Shown: positions 54,012-63,044, counted from the first letter of the stretch. The stretch: 64,000 nt of DNA from Leuconostoc pseudomesenteroides KCTC 3652 (GCF_014634745.1 NZ_BMBP01000001.1:421607-485606); one strand, 5' to 3'. The notes: generated by a model not told the origin, from the sequence alone. A program made the numbers and translations.

Positions 54012-55067
54012 TTATGGGTGAATTGGCACTTTAATATCACCAGCAATAATTTTCTTTTGTGCTGACTGAACTGCTGACCAAACACTGCTAGAAGCAGAAT
54101 CTTTGGATAGGCTGACACCCTTTTCTTTCAACCCATAGGTAATTGTTTTTCCCCCAGGGAACTTGTCATTTTTGGCTTTCGTTGCAACGTCTTCAACCGC
54201 ACTATCAACACGCTTTACTGCTGACACTAATGTGAAGTTAGATGACTTACCATCTTTATCCTTGTAGTTACCATCGGTCTTTTGATCACGATCAACACCG
54301 ATGACCCAGATTTTTTTGTCCGAACTTGCACTCTCTTTTTGGTTTTCTGCCTTAGCTTCTGCAAAAACACCATTTCCAGCGCCACCAGCTGCTTGGAAAA
54401 TAACATCAGCACCATTAGCAGTCATTGACGCCGCAATTGTCTTGCCTTTAGCAGCATCAGTAAATGAATCAGTATACTGTGTTAATACTTTGATATTAGC
54501 GTTTGTTGCCTTAACACCAGCTTTAAAGCCGGCCTCAAATGTGTCGATAACATCACCATGAATACCACCGACAAAACCAACTGTGCCACTCTTTGATTGC
54601 TTGGCTGCGGCAACGCCGGCCAAGTATGATGATTGTTCAGTTTTGAATGTCAATGAAGCAACATTTTTCTTAGCAATCACTGCGTCAATGATTGCAAAAT
54701 TTGTTTTAGGATTAGCCTTGGCAACACTTGTTACAGCCGGTGCAGCCGCGAACCCGACACCATAAACTAACTTATAGCCACCTTTAACGGCTGTTTGCAA
54801 ATTAGTCTTGATATCTGAGGTATCCGTACTCTGAAAATAATTGTAGCCGCCTTTTCCTTGCTTCAAATCATTGGCTTTTCCATACGCTTGCAACCCTTCC
54901 CAAGCTGACTGGTTAAATGATCGATCATCTATACCACCACCATCTGTGACCAAAGCCACAGCATAGCCAGAGCTTTTCTTTGTTGAGTGTTGAGTTGCTG
55001 CGTAGATACCACCCGCAATAACGACGACTGCCGCCGCACCAATACCAATTTTTGCTGAACGTTGCAT
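54012..55067 (-). CDS. BMP family nucleoside-binding protein without lipobox Cys
   Basis: A 351-residue BmpA/PnrA-type protein, the substrate-binding part of nucleoside ABC importers: VALVTDGGGIDDRSFNQSAWEGL, GVGFAAAP and GFVGGIHGDVIDTFEAGFKAGV are typical. These proteins are usually lipoproteins, but the N-terminal helix (about 5-24) has no Cys; it ends AAATQHS. It is either membrane-anchored by that helix or secreted. No permease or ATPase gene is beside it. GGGAGAAG precedes ATG. PurBox-like sites lie upstream. Confidence 0.9.
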   Translation of the reverse strand: MQRSAKIGIGAAAVVVIAGGIYAATQHSTKKSSGYAVALVTDGGGIDDRSFNQSAWEGLQAYGKANDLKQGKGGYNYFQSTDTSDIKTNLQTAVKGGYKLVYGVGFAAAPAVTSVAKANPKTNFAIIDAVIAKKNVASLTFKTEQSSYLAGVAAAKQSKSGTVGFVGGIHGDVIDTFEAGFKAGVKATNANIKVLTQYTDSFTDAAKGKTIAASMTANGADVIFQAAGGAGNGVFAEAKAENQKESASSDKKIWVIGVDRDQKTDGNYKDKDGKSSNFTLVSAVKRVDSAVEDVATKAKNDKFPGGKTITYGLKEKGVSLSKDSASSSVWSAVQSAQKKIIAGDIKVPIHP

Positions 55068-55151
55068 GTTTTTCTTCTCCCAAAAGTTAATACCTACATT
55101 ATCCGACTTTACGCCGGATTTTAGGTTAAAATTTGGTTAAAAATGTATATA

Positions 55152-55225
55152 ATTACCGAATAATGCCATCTTTTTTATAATAAAGTTCGTATTTTAGCCA
55201 GCTTTCAGAAAAATGGTTCGGATTT
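55152..55225. promoter_or_regulatory. PurBox-like sites upstream of the BMP gene
   Basis: ATTACCGAATAAT (55152-55164, plus) and AAAGTTCGTATTT (55182-55194; AAATACGAACTTT on minus) are inverted, 17 bases apart, the arrangement of tandem PurBoxes in Bacillus. A third, AAATCCGAACCAT (minus, 55225-55213), matches AWWWCCGAACWWT at 12 of 13 positions. PurR is the likely binder. The third site lies in the promoter of the divergent glycosyltransferase. Confidence 0.55.
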
Positions 55226-55228
55226 TGG

Positions 55229-55234
55229 TATAAT
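55229..55234 (+). promoter_or_regulatory. -10 box of the glycosyltransferase gene, leaderless start
   Basis: TATAAT ends 6 bases before the ATG at 55241, so transcription should begin at or next to the start codon. No SD is present. The -35 region is not well matched. Confidence 0.5.
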
Positions 55235-55240
55235 ATCGCT

Positions 55241-56245
55241 ATGACTTACTTCATCACGCACACAATTGAACCCTGGATGCCACTAGGTGCTTTAAAAGCA
55301 AAATCAGATTATGCTCAGATTGCTCAGACACAAGGCTGGACAATTTTACCTATTGCCCGTTATAACGATGTTCGTTTTGACGATGAAACGCGACAGAACC
55401 ATATTAAAAATTGGCTTAACACTGTCAAAGCAGATGATACTGTGATTCATCAATTTCCTAGCTACATGAGTTGTCACTTTGAACAACAATGGGTACAAGA
55501 AATCAATAAACGTTCCGCACGCAGTATTGTTTTAATCCACGATATTGAACCACTGCGTTTGGTCAAAACCGATGCTTGGGAATTGTCTGTTTTAAAGCAG
55601 TACAATACTATTATCGTTCATTCAGAGGCCATGGCTAACGCCCTTAGACGTATGAGCGTCAACTCAACCTTCATTATTCAACCTTTATTTGATTATCTTG
55701 GGGAAGTCCACAATTTAGCTTCATATAGCCACCTCATTAATTTTGCTGGTACTTTTCAAAAATCACCTTGGCTAAAAGATTACGACGGGCCAGAAATCAA
55801 CTTATTTGGTTCTGTGCCTAAAAAATGGCGTGATTTTGTTTTCCCTAATCAGGTTAGTTACCATGGTAATTTTGACCCGGATGATATTTTAAACCAGCTC
55901 ACATCCGGATTTGGTTTGATATGGGATAATGATTTTGAAGATAAGACATATCAAAGCTACACTAAATACAACGCACCACACAAAGCAAGTCTTTATCTCA
56001 GAGCAGGATTGCCATTGATTGCTTGGCAACAAAGTGCGCTTGCAGCTATTATCAAACAATATGATATTGGCTTGACCATCAATAAATTAACTGATCTGAA
56101 GAAAATTGATGACATATCTCTTGATCAATACCACACATGGCAAAAGAACATTTATCCCATCGCTTCTCAACTGGCTCAAGGTTTTTTTACCAAACAAACA
56201 TTGATGATGATTCAAAATAAAAGCTTTAATCAAAAATTTGATTAA
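55241..56245 (+). CDS. Glycosyltransferase, Gtf3 / galactofuranosyltransferase-like
   Basis: A 334-residue cytoplasmic GT-B-type glycosyltransferase of the group that includes beta-1,6-galactofuranosyltransferases and streptococcal Gtf3. The stretch SIVLIHDIEPLRL, then IVHSEAMANAL, then GFGLIWDND...YTKYNAPHKASLYLRAGLPLIAW is the conserved nucleotide-sugar region. It probably adds sugar to a surface polymer or glycoprotein. No SD; the -10 box suggests a leaderless message. The final codons form half of a long terminator hairpin. Confidence 0.85.
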   Translation: MTYFITHTIEPWMPLGALKAKSDYAQIAQTQGWTILPIARYNDVRFDDETRQNHIKNWLNTVKADDTVIHQFPSYMSCHFEQQWVQEINKRSARSIVLIHDIEPLRLVKTDAWELSVLKQYNTIIVHSEAMANALRRMSVNSTFIIQPLFDYLGEVHNLASYSHLINFAGTFQKSPWLKDYDGPEINLFGSVPKKWRDFVFPNQVSYHGNFDPDDILNQLTSGFGLIWDNDFEDKTYQSYTKYNAPHKASLYLRAGLPLIAWQQSALAAIIKQYDIGLTINKLTDLKKIDDISLDQYHTWQKNIYPIASQLAQGFFTKQTLMMIQNKSFNQKFD

Positions 56246-56254
56246 AGCTTTTAT
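56217..56254. terminator. 18-bp perfect-stem bidirectional terminator at a gene end
   Basis: A 38-base near-palindrome with arms 56217-56234 and 56237-56254 (ATAAAAGCTTTAATCAAA and its complement). It overlaps the last codons and stop of the glycosyltransferase gene and the region before the EIIC stop, so both convergent genes use it. Confidence 0.85.
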
Positions 56255-56255
56255 A

Positions 56256-57593
56256 CTATCCAACAACAGCGTCGCTATCAGCTTGCTTTTCTTCATCCAA
56301 AAGCGCCTTATCAAACACTTTGAAGAATGGAATCCAAATTAATAGATCCAAAAGAATCAAAACGATTTGCAGCACCGCCCCAGAAATACTTGAGGTTGCC
56401 AAGAAACCAGAAATCACTGGTGGCATTGTCCATGGTACAGGTGTACCTGTTGTACGTGCGACTAATCCTGATGACATCGCAAAATATGAAATCAAGACAT
56501 TCATCACTGGCACAATCAGGAACGGTACGATTAAGTAAACGTTCAATACAACTGGCAAACCAAACATTGTCGGCTCGTTAATGTTAAAGATACCCGGCAC
56601 TAACGTCAGTGGTCGCATTGCTTTGTTTTGCTTTGATTTTGCAAAAATAGCGAGTGCGATAATCAAACCTAATGTCGCACCACCACCACCAATGTAGACA
56701 AAATTATCCATAAATGGTTGTGTAATAACTTCTGGTAGTGCTTTACCTGCTTTGGCTGCATCAACGTTTTCTTGCATCAATTGCAAGAAGATAGGTGACA
56801 TAATAGCACCAACTAAGTTACCACCGTGAATACCGATAAACCAGAATAGTGAGACAAGTACTGCTACTACGATCGCACCAATTAATGAACCACCGAACGC
56901 TTTTAGCGGATCTCCCAAAATCATTTGTAAGATATTATGAATAGAGACCAAGCCAGTTGCTTGGAATAGCGCATAAAGCAACGCCCAGAGCAAAATAATC
57001 ACAAATCCAGGAATTAATGCCGCAAATGAGTGTCCGACGGCTGGTGGTACTGAATCAGGCATTTTGATGGTAATGTTATGATTTAAGAACCAAGCATAAA
57101 TGGCTGCTGACACCAGTCCAATAATAATCGCTGCAAACATACCGTTAGCGTTTGTTGCCGAATATGCAATTCCTTGATCGGCAATTGCGACTTTAGCACC
57201 CCACGCTTGGTTGCCGTTAGCACCATTTAAATATGGTGTCGAAACGAAATAACCACCTAGGGCTAATACACCTGCTGAAATACCATCAGCCTTTGGTGAT
57301 AACAACTTGGCATAATTGGAAGCGATACCAACGACTGAAACGATACCGACTAAGTAAAACGTACCGTAAATGATTTTCACCAACCAATTTAAGACACCAT
57401 TAGCAGTAATCCATGTCACCCACATATCATTAGGGGTTGGAAAATTACGAATAATCATCGCCAAAGATCCAACCAAAATGAGTGGCATTGCCAAAGCGAT
57501 ACCATCACGAATAGCATTCAGTGCCTTAATAGACGATAGTTTCGCGCCAATCGGCACCAAATTTTTCTGTAACCAATCTGTTATTCTCTGCAT
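56256..57593 (-). CDS. PTS EIIC component, cellobiose/lactose family
   Basis: A 445-residue membrane protein with about ten helices, the sugar channel of a phosphotransferase system. SSIKALNAIRDGIALAMPLILVGSL at the start and NINEPTMFGLPVVLN are the EIIC signature of the lactose-cellobiose class. No EIIA or EIIB gene is nearby, so partners are encoded elsewhere. GGAGGAG precedes ATG 57593; the frame open to 57647 is rejected. A cre site is in its promoter. Confidence 0.9.
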   Translation of the reverse strand: MQRITDWLQKNLVPIGAKLSSIKALNAIRDGIALAMPLILVGSLAMIIRNFPTPNDMWVTWITANGVLNWLVKIIYGTFYLVGIVSVVGIASNYAKLLSPKADGISAGVLALGGYFVSTPYLNGANGNQAWGAKVAIADQGIAYSATNANGMFAAIIIGLVSAAIYAWFLNHNITIKMPDSVPPAVGHSFAALIPGFVIILLWALLYALFQATGLVSIHNILQMILGDPLKAFGGSLIGAIVVAVLVSLFWFIGIHGGNLVGAIMSPIFLQLMQENVDAAKAGKALPEVITQPFMDNFVYIGGGGATLGLIIALAIFAKSKQNKAMRPLTLVPGIFNINEPTMFGLPVVLNVYLIVPFLIVPVMNVLISYFAMSSGLVARTTGTPVPWTMPPVISGFLATSSISGAVLQIVLILLDLLIWIPFFKVFDKALLDEEKQADSDAVVG

Positions 57594-57692
57594 GAAAGTC
57601 TCCTCCACTTCATGTTGGATGCAATGAAAGAATCTGTGAAGCGTCATTTTTTACTTCATGAGTGGCATCCATTTAAGTTGTGCTTCGTCTTT

Positions 57693-57722
57693 ATCTTATC
57701 ATGTAAACGCTTTCATGTCACG
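57693..57722 (-). promoter_or_regulatory. Promoter and cre site of the PTS EIIC gene
   Basis: On the minus strand GTGACA, 17 bases, TAAGAT. The spacer holds TGAAAGCGTTTACA (57715-57702), a perfect cre match, so CcpA should repress it in rich sugar. Confidence 0.8.
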
Positions 57723-57762
57723 GTTTAAATCACTTTTGTGATGAAATTCTTTGAAAAAATAA

Positions 57763-57821
57763 CTAGACCAAAAAGAGGATAAGCACCATTCAATGTGGTG
57801 TTTATCCTCTTTTTGGTCTAG
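57763..57821. terminator. Long 26-bp terminator hairpin
   Basis: Arms 57763-57788 and 57796-57821 pair over 26 bp with one G-U around a 7-base loop (CTAGACCAAAAAGAGG... and its complement). It follows the 147-codon gene on the minus strand and stands before the EIIC promoter. Confidence 0.85.
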
Positions 57822-57827
57822 ACCGAT

Positions 57828-58271
57828 TTACATTTGTGAAGTCATTATTTTTGATACATTTGTCTGTACTTTGTTCAAATATTGGGCTTGATCGGCCTCA
57901 GATTGTTCATATTTAACGTCATCAATTGTTTGATCGGCTACATTTAGTGAGTCGCTCATCAACGCTGTTGCTTGAGCGTATAATTCATAATTCTTTGCTA
58001 ATGACTTATGCACACCCAAAATACGAATTGGGGCTTGTGCTGCGTTCAAACGAGCAGCATTCTCGTGATAACTCGTCACTGCGTCTTCAAACTCGGCTTT
58101 AATTTCAGCGAATTCTGCTGCAGGAATGTCAGTTACCTTGTTCTCTTGTTTCGCATCATCCAATTTAGTAAAAAATGGTGCCACGCGATCAGCTGTTTCC
58201 TGAGTTGCTGTTAAAACTTGTTGCAAAGTTTGTACATAAACTTGTGCTTGTTTGGGATTAAATTTTGCCAA
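57828..58271 (-). CDS. Helical protein of unknown function next to the P-type ATPase
   Basis: I do not recognise this 147-residue protein. It is almost wholly helix-forming (Ala, Gln, Lys, Asp, Glu rich) with no membrane helix, signal peptide or Cys, suggestive of a small helical bundle. The start is TTG 58271, with AAGGA about 10 bases upstream. It begins only 7 bases after the ATPase stop and ends at a strong terminator, so the two form an operon under the Mn riboswitch. A regulatory or metal-buffering role would fit but is unproven. Confidence 0.75.
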   Translation of the reverse strand: MAKFNPKQAQVYVQTLQQVLTATQETADRVAPFFTKLDDAKQENKVTDIPAAEFAEIKAEFEDAVTSYHENAARLNAAQAPIRILGVHKSLAKNYELYAQATALMSDSLNVADQTIDDVKYEQSEADQAQYLNKVQTNVSKIMTSQM

Positions 58272-58278
58272 TGTTCTC

Positions 58279-60942
58279 TTATCCTTTTTTGAAAATTGTT
58301 CGTTGAACCAATTTTACCAGTTCCACAATCACAATGATACTAATTCCCGCAACTAACACAATTGCCCATTGATAAGTGTCCAAATGCGAAACATGGAACA
58401 AGGGGTTCAAAGGTGGAATCACAACAACAGCTGCCATGACTACAAGTGATCCTAATAATGCCCAGTTGAACATCTTATTTCTAAAGGCCTGTGGTCCAAA
58501 CATTGAACCATAAACTGATTTAACGTTAATCGCGTTAAACATTTGCATCAATCCGAGTGTCATAAATGCCATAGTCAAAGCATCTTGGTGAGCCAGATGG
58601 CTCTCCGCATGAACGGGTGCTGCCAAAGCAAAACCATACACACTCAACACAATAACCGCTTGCAAAATACCTTGCCAAATAATAGCAGGACCAACGCCAC
58701 CAGACAAGAAACTAGCACCACGACCACGAGGACTGCGTTTCATCACACCCTTTTCTGCTGGTTCAATACCTAAGGCAATCGCTGGCAAAGTATCGGTTAC
58801 CAAGTTAATCCACAGAATCATAATTGGTGCTAAAATATTCCAACCCAAAAGCGTCATCACAAAAATTGAAATCACTTCCGCTAAGTTAGAAGCTAACAAA
58901 TACTGTAATGCTTTTTGAATGTTAGCAAAGACCTTACGACCTTCCTCAACAGCATGTACAATCGTTGCAAAGTTGTCATCGGCCAAAACCATATCAGAAG
59001 CACCTTTAGAAACTTCTGTTCCAGTAATACCCATTGCAATACCGATATCAGCAGCTTTCAAAGCCGGCGCATCATTAACACCATCACCAGTCATCGCGAC
59101 AACTTTGCCTTTTTTCTGCCAAGCATTGACAATTTTAACTTTGTGTTCTGGCGCAACACGAGCATAGACATTATAACGAGTGACATTTTCTGCAAATTCA
59201 GCTTCACTCATCGCGTCAATATCAGAACCGGAAATGACGGCAGTATCAATGTCTTTCTCATCCAAAATACCTAAACGAATCGCAATCGCTGCAGCTGTAT
59301 CACGATGGTCACCCGTGATCATCATTGGTCGAATACCAGCAGCTTTTGCTTCGGCAACAGCCTGTGCAACTTCTGGTCTCTCTGGGTCAATCATGCCTAC
59401 AAAACCAGTAAATACCAAATCATTTTCAACAACTTGTGTCGTCATCTCAGTAGGCATTTCATCAACTAATTTGTAAGCAAATCCTAACACACGTAACGCT
59501 TGCGTTGCTAGCTCAGAATTAATTCCCAGCAGCTTAGCACGAATATCATCACTCAAATCAACAATTTGACCGGACATTTCAATTCGTGTGGCACGCTTTA
59601 ATAATTCATCAGGCGCACCTTTGACCGTAATAATATAACCATTCGGAGCCGGATGAACCGTTGACATCAACTTACGTTCTGAATCAAAGGGTAATTCTGC
59701 AACACGTGGCATCTCGTTAAATAACTTGTCAATATCACGATCATGCTTTTCATTAAAGGCAATTAACGCCGTTTCAGTTGGATCACCAACTAAACCGTTT
59801 TCTGTACGCTTTGTATCGTTGTTTAATGCCAAAATATCAGCTAATCTGGCATACGTATCAGTCAATTCTCCGGTATTGTCAGCGTCCGAAATTTCAGCAT
59901 CAACCACCAGCTTTTCGACTGTCATTTTGTTCTGAGTTAACGTTCCTGTTTTATCAGAACCAATAATATCAGTTGAGCCCAACGTTTCAACGGCTGGCAA
60001 CTTACGAACGAGGGCATGACGTGAGGCCATGCGTGTGGTACCTAATGCTAATGTGATTGTCACAATAGCTGGCAAACCTTCTGGAATAGCGGCAACCGCC
60101 AAAGAAATGGATGTTAACAGCATGTCAATGATCGTCTCTCGACCGCGCAACAAACCAACAATAAACGTTACCACAGCAATGCCTAAAATCAAGTATGTCA
60201 AAACTTGACCTAGCTTGACCAAATTCGCTTGCAATGGTGTTTTGGTTTCATCAGCCGCCTCTAACATGCCGGCAATATGCCCAATTTCAGTTTGCATTCC
60301 CGTACCTGTTACAACACCAACACCACGACCGTAGGTCACGTTAGTATTCATGAATCCAAGGTTGGTACGATCACCCAACGGCAAATCACTATCTGCTAGT
60401 GTATCTGCAATTTTATCAACCGGTACTGATTCACCCGTCAATGAGGCTTCTTCAATTTGAAGAGAGGCAGATTCAATCAAACGTAAATCAGCTGGCACAA
60501 TGTCACCAGCCTCCAGACGGACAACATCACCCACAACCAAATCTGTTGATTTCACAGACATTTCCTTGCCATCACGAATGACGTTTGCATTAGGTGTCGA
60601 CATTTCTTTCAACGCATTGATGGCATCTTCGGCCTTGGCTTCTTGGAAAACACCAAAAACAGCGTTGATAATGACAATGGCCAAAATGAAGATGGCGTCA
60701 ACCAGTTCACCAGTAAACGCCGCCACAATTGCAGCGGCCAACAAGATAGCAATCATCAAATCCTTAAATTGGTTGATGAATTTCTGAACTAAACTGGTTG
60801 ATTTTGCTTCGTTCAACTGGTTAGGACCGTTTTTTTCAAAACGTGCCTTGGCCTCTTGACCTGTCAAACCGACTTTTGCATCAGTTTTTAATGCTACCAA
60901 AACATCCGTACTGTCTTGGTTATATAACGGCTTATCTGCCAT
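58279..60942 (-). CDS. P-type cation-transporting ATPase (Ca2+/Mn2+ efflux type)
   Basis: An 887-residue P-type ATPase of the calcium class: TGES loop near residue 165, phosphorylated Asp in SDKTGTLTQNK near 335, MTGDGVND near 610, and about ten membrane helices. The class exports Ca2+ or Mn2+. Its leader carries a yybP-ykoY riboswitch, which responds to Mn2+, so manganese efflux is the more likely main role, as for YoaB in Lactococcus. AAGGAG is 8 bases before ATG. Confidence 0.93.
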   Translation of the reverse strand: MADKPLYNQDSTDVLVALKTDAKVGLTGQEAKARFEKNGPNQLNEAKSTSLVQKFINQFKDLMIAILLAAAIVAAFTGELVDAIFILAIVIINAVFGVFQEAKAEDAINALKEMSTPNANVIRDGKEMSVKSTDLVVGDVVRLEAGDIVPADLRLIESASLQIEEASLTGESVPVDKIADTLADSDLPLGDRTNLGFMNTNVTYGRGVGVVTGTGMQTEIGHIAGMLEAADETKTPLQANLVKLGQVLTYLILGIAVVTFIVGLLRGRETIIDMLLTSISLAVAAIPEGLPAIVTITLALGTTRMASRHALVRKLPAVETLGSTDIIGSDKTGTLTQNKMTVEKLVVDAEISDADNTGELTDTYARLADILALNNDTKRTENGLVGDPTETALIAFNEKHDRDIDKLFNEMPRVAELPFDSERKLMSTVHPAPNGYIITVKGAPDELLKRATRIEMSGQIVDLSDDIRAKLLGINSELATQALRVLGFAYKLVDEMPTEMTTQVVENDLVFTGFVGMIDPERPEVAQAVAEAKAAGIRPMMITGDHRDTAAAIAIRLGILDEKDIDTAVISGSDIDAMSEAEFAENVTRYNVYARVAPEHKVKIVNAWQKKGKVVAMTGDGVNDAPALKAADIGIAMGITGTEVSKGASDMVLADDNFATIVHAVEEGRKVFANIQKALQYLLASNLAEVISIFVMTLLGWNILAPIMILWINLVTDTLPAIALGIEPAEKGVMKRSPRGRGASFLSGGVGPAIIWQGILQAVIVLSVYGFALAAPVHAESHLAHQDALTMAFMTLGLMQMFNAINVKSVYGSMFGPQAFRNKMFNWALLGSLVVMAAVVVIPPLNPLFHVSHLDTYQWAIVLVAGISIIVIVELVKLVQRTIFKKG

Positions 60943-60983
60943 CGAAATTCTCCTTATACGCTTGAGGTTAAGCTAAGACTAAC

Positions 60984-61135
60984 AAAATGAAAAGACCCAT
61001 GCAAACGCAAATAAACGTTTACATGAGTCTCACTGTTTAATGCTGAACCGGCGCATAGCGCGATATAAAACATTGCTGTTTTGCTTTGACGATTCAGCCA
61101 CGAACATTTCGTCAGTTACTCCCTCAGAAATTAAC
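60984..61135 (-). promoter_or_regulatory. yybP-ykoY (manganese) riboswitch with terminator
   Basis: On the minus strand GAGGGAGTAACTGACG, then CGTCAA, a GCGC hairpin, CCGGTTCAGC and CAGTGAGACT fit the yybP-ykoY core. A strong stem follows: AGACTCATGTAAACG with CGTTTGCATGGGTCT (61030-60993), two G-U pairs, then a T-rich tract. This can act as a terminator that Mn2+ binding relieves. It precedes the P-type ATPase. Confidence 0.82.
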
Positions 61136-61196
61136 TTATACATATAGTATAACAAATTTTTTGGAAAAATGTTGTTTAATTTATGCCCACTCGATG

Positions 61197-63044
61197 CTAA
61201 AAAGCACCACCGCCGCCACCACCAGCACCACCTGATGAACCGCCAGAGAAACTGCCACCGCCACCACTCACGTTACTACTTGATTGGAAGGCACCATCTT
61301 GATTGATACTAGTGACAAAACCATCACTCCAGTCGCTACCATACAAATAATACGGTACAAATAACAATGTATTATCAGTATTCCAATCCATGTCTTTAGC
61401 CCAGATTTTCATTTGATTAGCAACATTCTTAGCTTCCCCAAAGATGACTGCATAAGCTAAAATTTTATCCCACAATTGAACGTCTAGCACCTGCTTGTCT
61501 TGTAAGTGAGCAATATCATGTAACATCTTTTTAAATCCTTGCCACTGCCATTGTTCCTGCATACCGTCTGGTACAGTGAAGAAAATCGTTTTTTGAGTAG
61601 CTGTCAATAATAACGTTACAAGCGCTACGACGCTCTCAATCACAATAATGGCCCAGATACTCGACACTTGTGTTTGGTCAGCAATAATGCCTAACACAAC
61701 TGCTGAAATCACTGATAATACAATTAAGCCACCCAACGCCATCGTTTTGGTATCAGTCGCTTTTTGCGTAGCAATTTTGTCAATAATACGTGTCTGTTGC
61801 TCTGCTTTGGCTAATGCTTGCTTGAAAGCGCCAATTCGTTTTCTAATACTTTTTGAAACTGGTGATTGTTTCTTTTTAAAATCACCGTGACGGACTAAAT
61901 CACGATTTTGGCCAAAAATCATTCTCACAAAAGATAATTCAAATGGTTGCAAGCCATTTTCATCAGTCACTTGATAAGTAATCTCATCTGGTCGCTTCAT
62001 GTCTTGATAAGTCATTGTTATTTTATGACGGGCCACTAAATCCAGCAACGTTGCCACGACAATTTTGGCATCATCAGTTTTTTCTGCTAATCGCTCAGAA
62101 ATTAATGCCGGCCCAAGATCATTTGGTAAATCAAAGATATGGACCGGTTCACCAGTAGTACCGCTTTTTTGATTTGCCAAATTTTGTTGATAACGCACTT
62201 TTTTGCTTTGCCAAAATACGATAAACAGAACTATCACAAACAGAATTGGTGAAACCAAGAAAGCAATAATCATCATCCAAAAAACAAATCGGTTATGTTT
62301 AACCACAATCGCTGCTTCTTGCTGGCTAATCAGTTTCGCACGTTTGCCAGAGCGACGTAATTGATTAAGCGGTGTCTGATCGCTGTCAAAATACATGTGA
62401 ATTTCTAATGATTCATCTGCTGGAACAGTATCACTCATCGCAATCACTTCACCTTGTGACTTATCCAGCTTAACATCCCCTTTTGCCCGGCTGTGTACCC
62501 AAGCTTTTAGCTGCTTAGGTGATTTTTTAGGCAATTTAACAATCAATTTTGCCTTATCTAAATCAACATCCCAGTCAGAAATTGGTCGCCAATTAATTTC
62601 AGCGACGTCATCCCAATTTGTGATCAACCCTTTTAAAACATACTGATAAGTGACCACTAACTTATCATTCTCTCGAACTGGATAATACACTTTTTCTTTA
62701 ACTGCGTTTGACGTTTTTGTTTCAACATAACCGGTTTGCGCCGCACCTTGTCTTGGCTGAATGACTGTCGGCGCTTGACCGTTCACCGCAACTTTGATCG
62801 ATTTTAAGCCACCCCAGGTCAGTGCTGACGCTTTTTTACCTGCTGCCAAACCCTCTCGCATAACCACGCCATGCATATCATCATCAAACGAATAACTCAC
62901 CTGCTTAGTCACATTAGCGTCACCATTAGGCTGAATTGCAACCGTTTGCTGCCAATTAGTTATCTCATAATCATCATCTGCTGAAACCTGTTGTATGCCA
63001 ATCATAGCAAACAACACCGTCAGTATTAAAAATCGCCACTTCAT
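61197..63044 (-). CDS. DUF2207 family membrane protein
   Basis: A 615-residue protein: signal peptide (1-22), extracellular domain with YEITNWQQTVAIQPNGDANVTKQVSYSF (DUF2207 hallmark), a membrane helix near 255-275, a cytoplasmic part, a further pair of helices near 440-480, and a C-terminal Gly/Ser-rich tail (SGGGGSFSGGSSGGAGG). Role unknown; such proteins are widespread in Firmicutes and Actinobacteria. GGGGAG precedes ATG. It stands alone between two riboswitch-bearing regions. Confidence 0.9.
   Translation of the reverse strand: MKWRFLILTVLFAMIGIQQVSADDDYEITNWQQTVAIQPNGDANVTKQVSYSFDDDMHGVVMREGLAAGKKASALTWGGLKSIKVAVNGQAPTVIQPRQGAAQTGYVETKTSNAVKEKVYYPVRENDKLVVTYQYVLKGLITNWDDVAEINWRPISDWDVDLDKAKLIVKLPKKSPKQLKAWVHSRAKGDVKLDKSQGEVIAMSDTVPADESLEIHMYFDSDQTPLNQLRRSGKRAKLISQQEAAIVVKHNRFVFWMMIIAFLVSPILFVIVLFIVFWQSKKVRYQQNLANQKSGTTGEPVHIFDLPNDLGPALISERLAEKTDDAKIVVATLLDLVARHKITMTYQDMKRPDEITYQVTDENGLQPFELSFVRMIFGQNRDLVRHGDFKKKQSPVSKSIRKRIGAFKQALAKAEQQTRIIDKIATQKATDTKTMALGGLIVLSVISAVVLGIIADQTQVSSIWAIIVIESVVALVTLLLTATQKTIFFTVPDGMQEQWQWQGFKKMLHDIAHLQDKQVLDVQLWDKILAYAVIFGEAKNVANQMKIWAKDMDWNTDNTLLFVPYYLYGSDWSDGFVTSINQDGAFQSSSNVSGGGGSFSGGSSGGAGGGGGGAF

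Noticed and set aside
61197..61270. Gly-rich repeat at the DUF2207 C-terminus as a tandem DNA repeat
   Set aside because: The codons vary and the glycine tail is a normal feature of this protein family.
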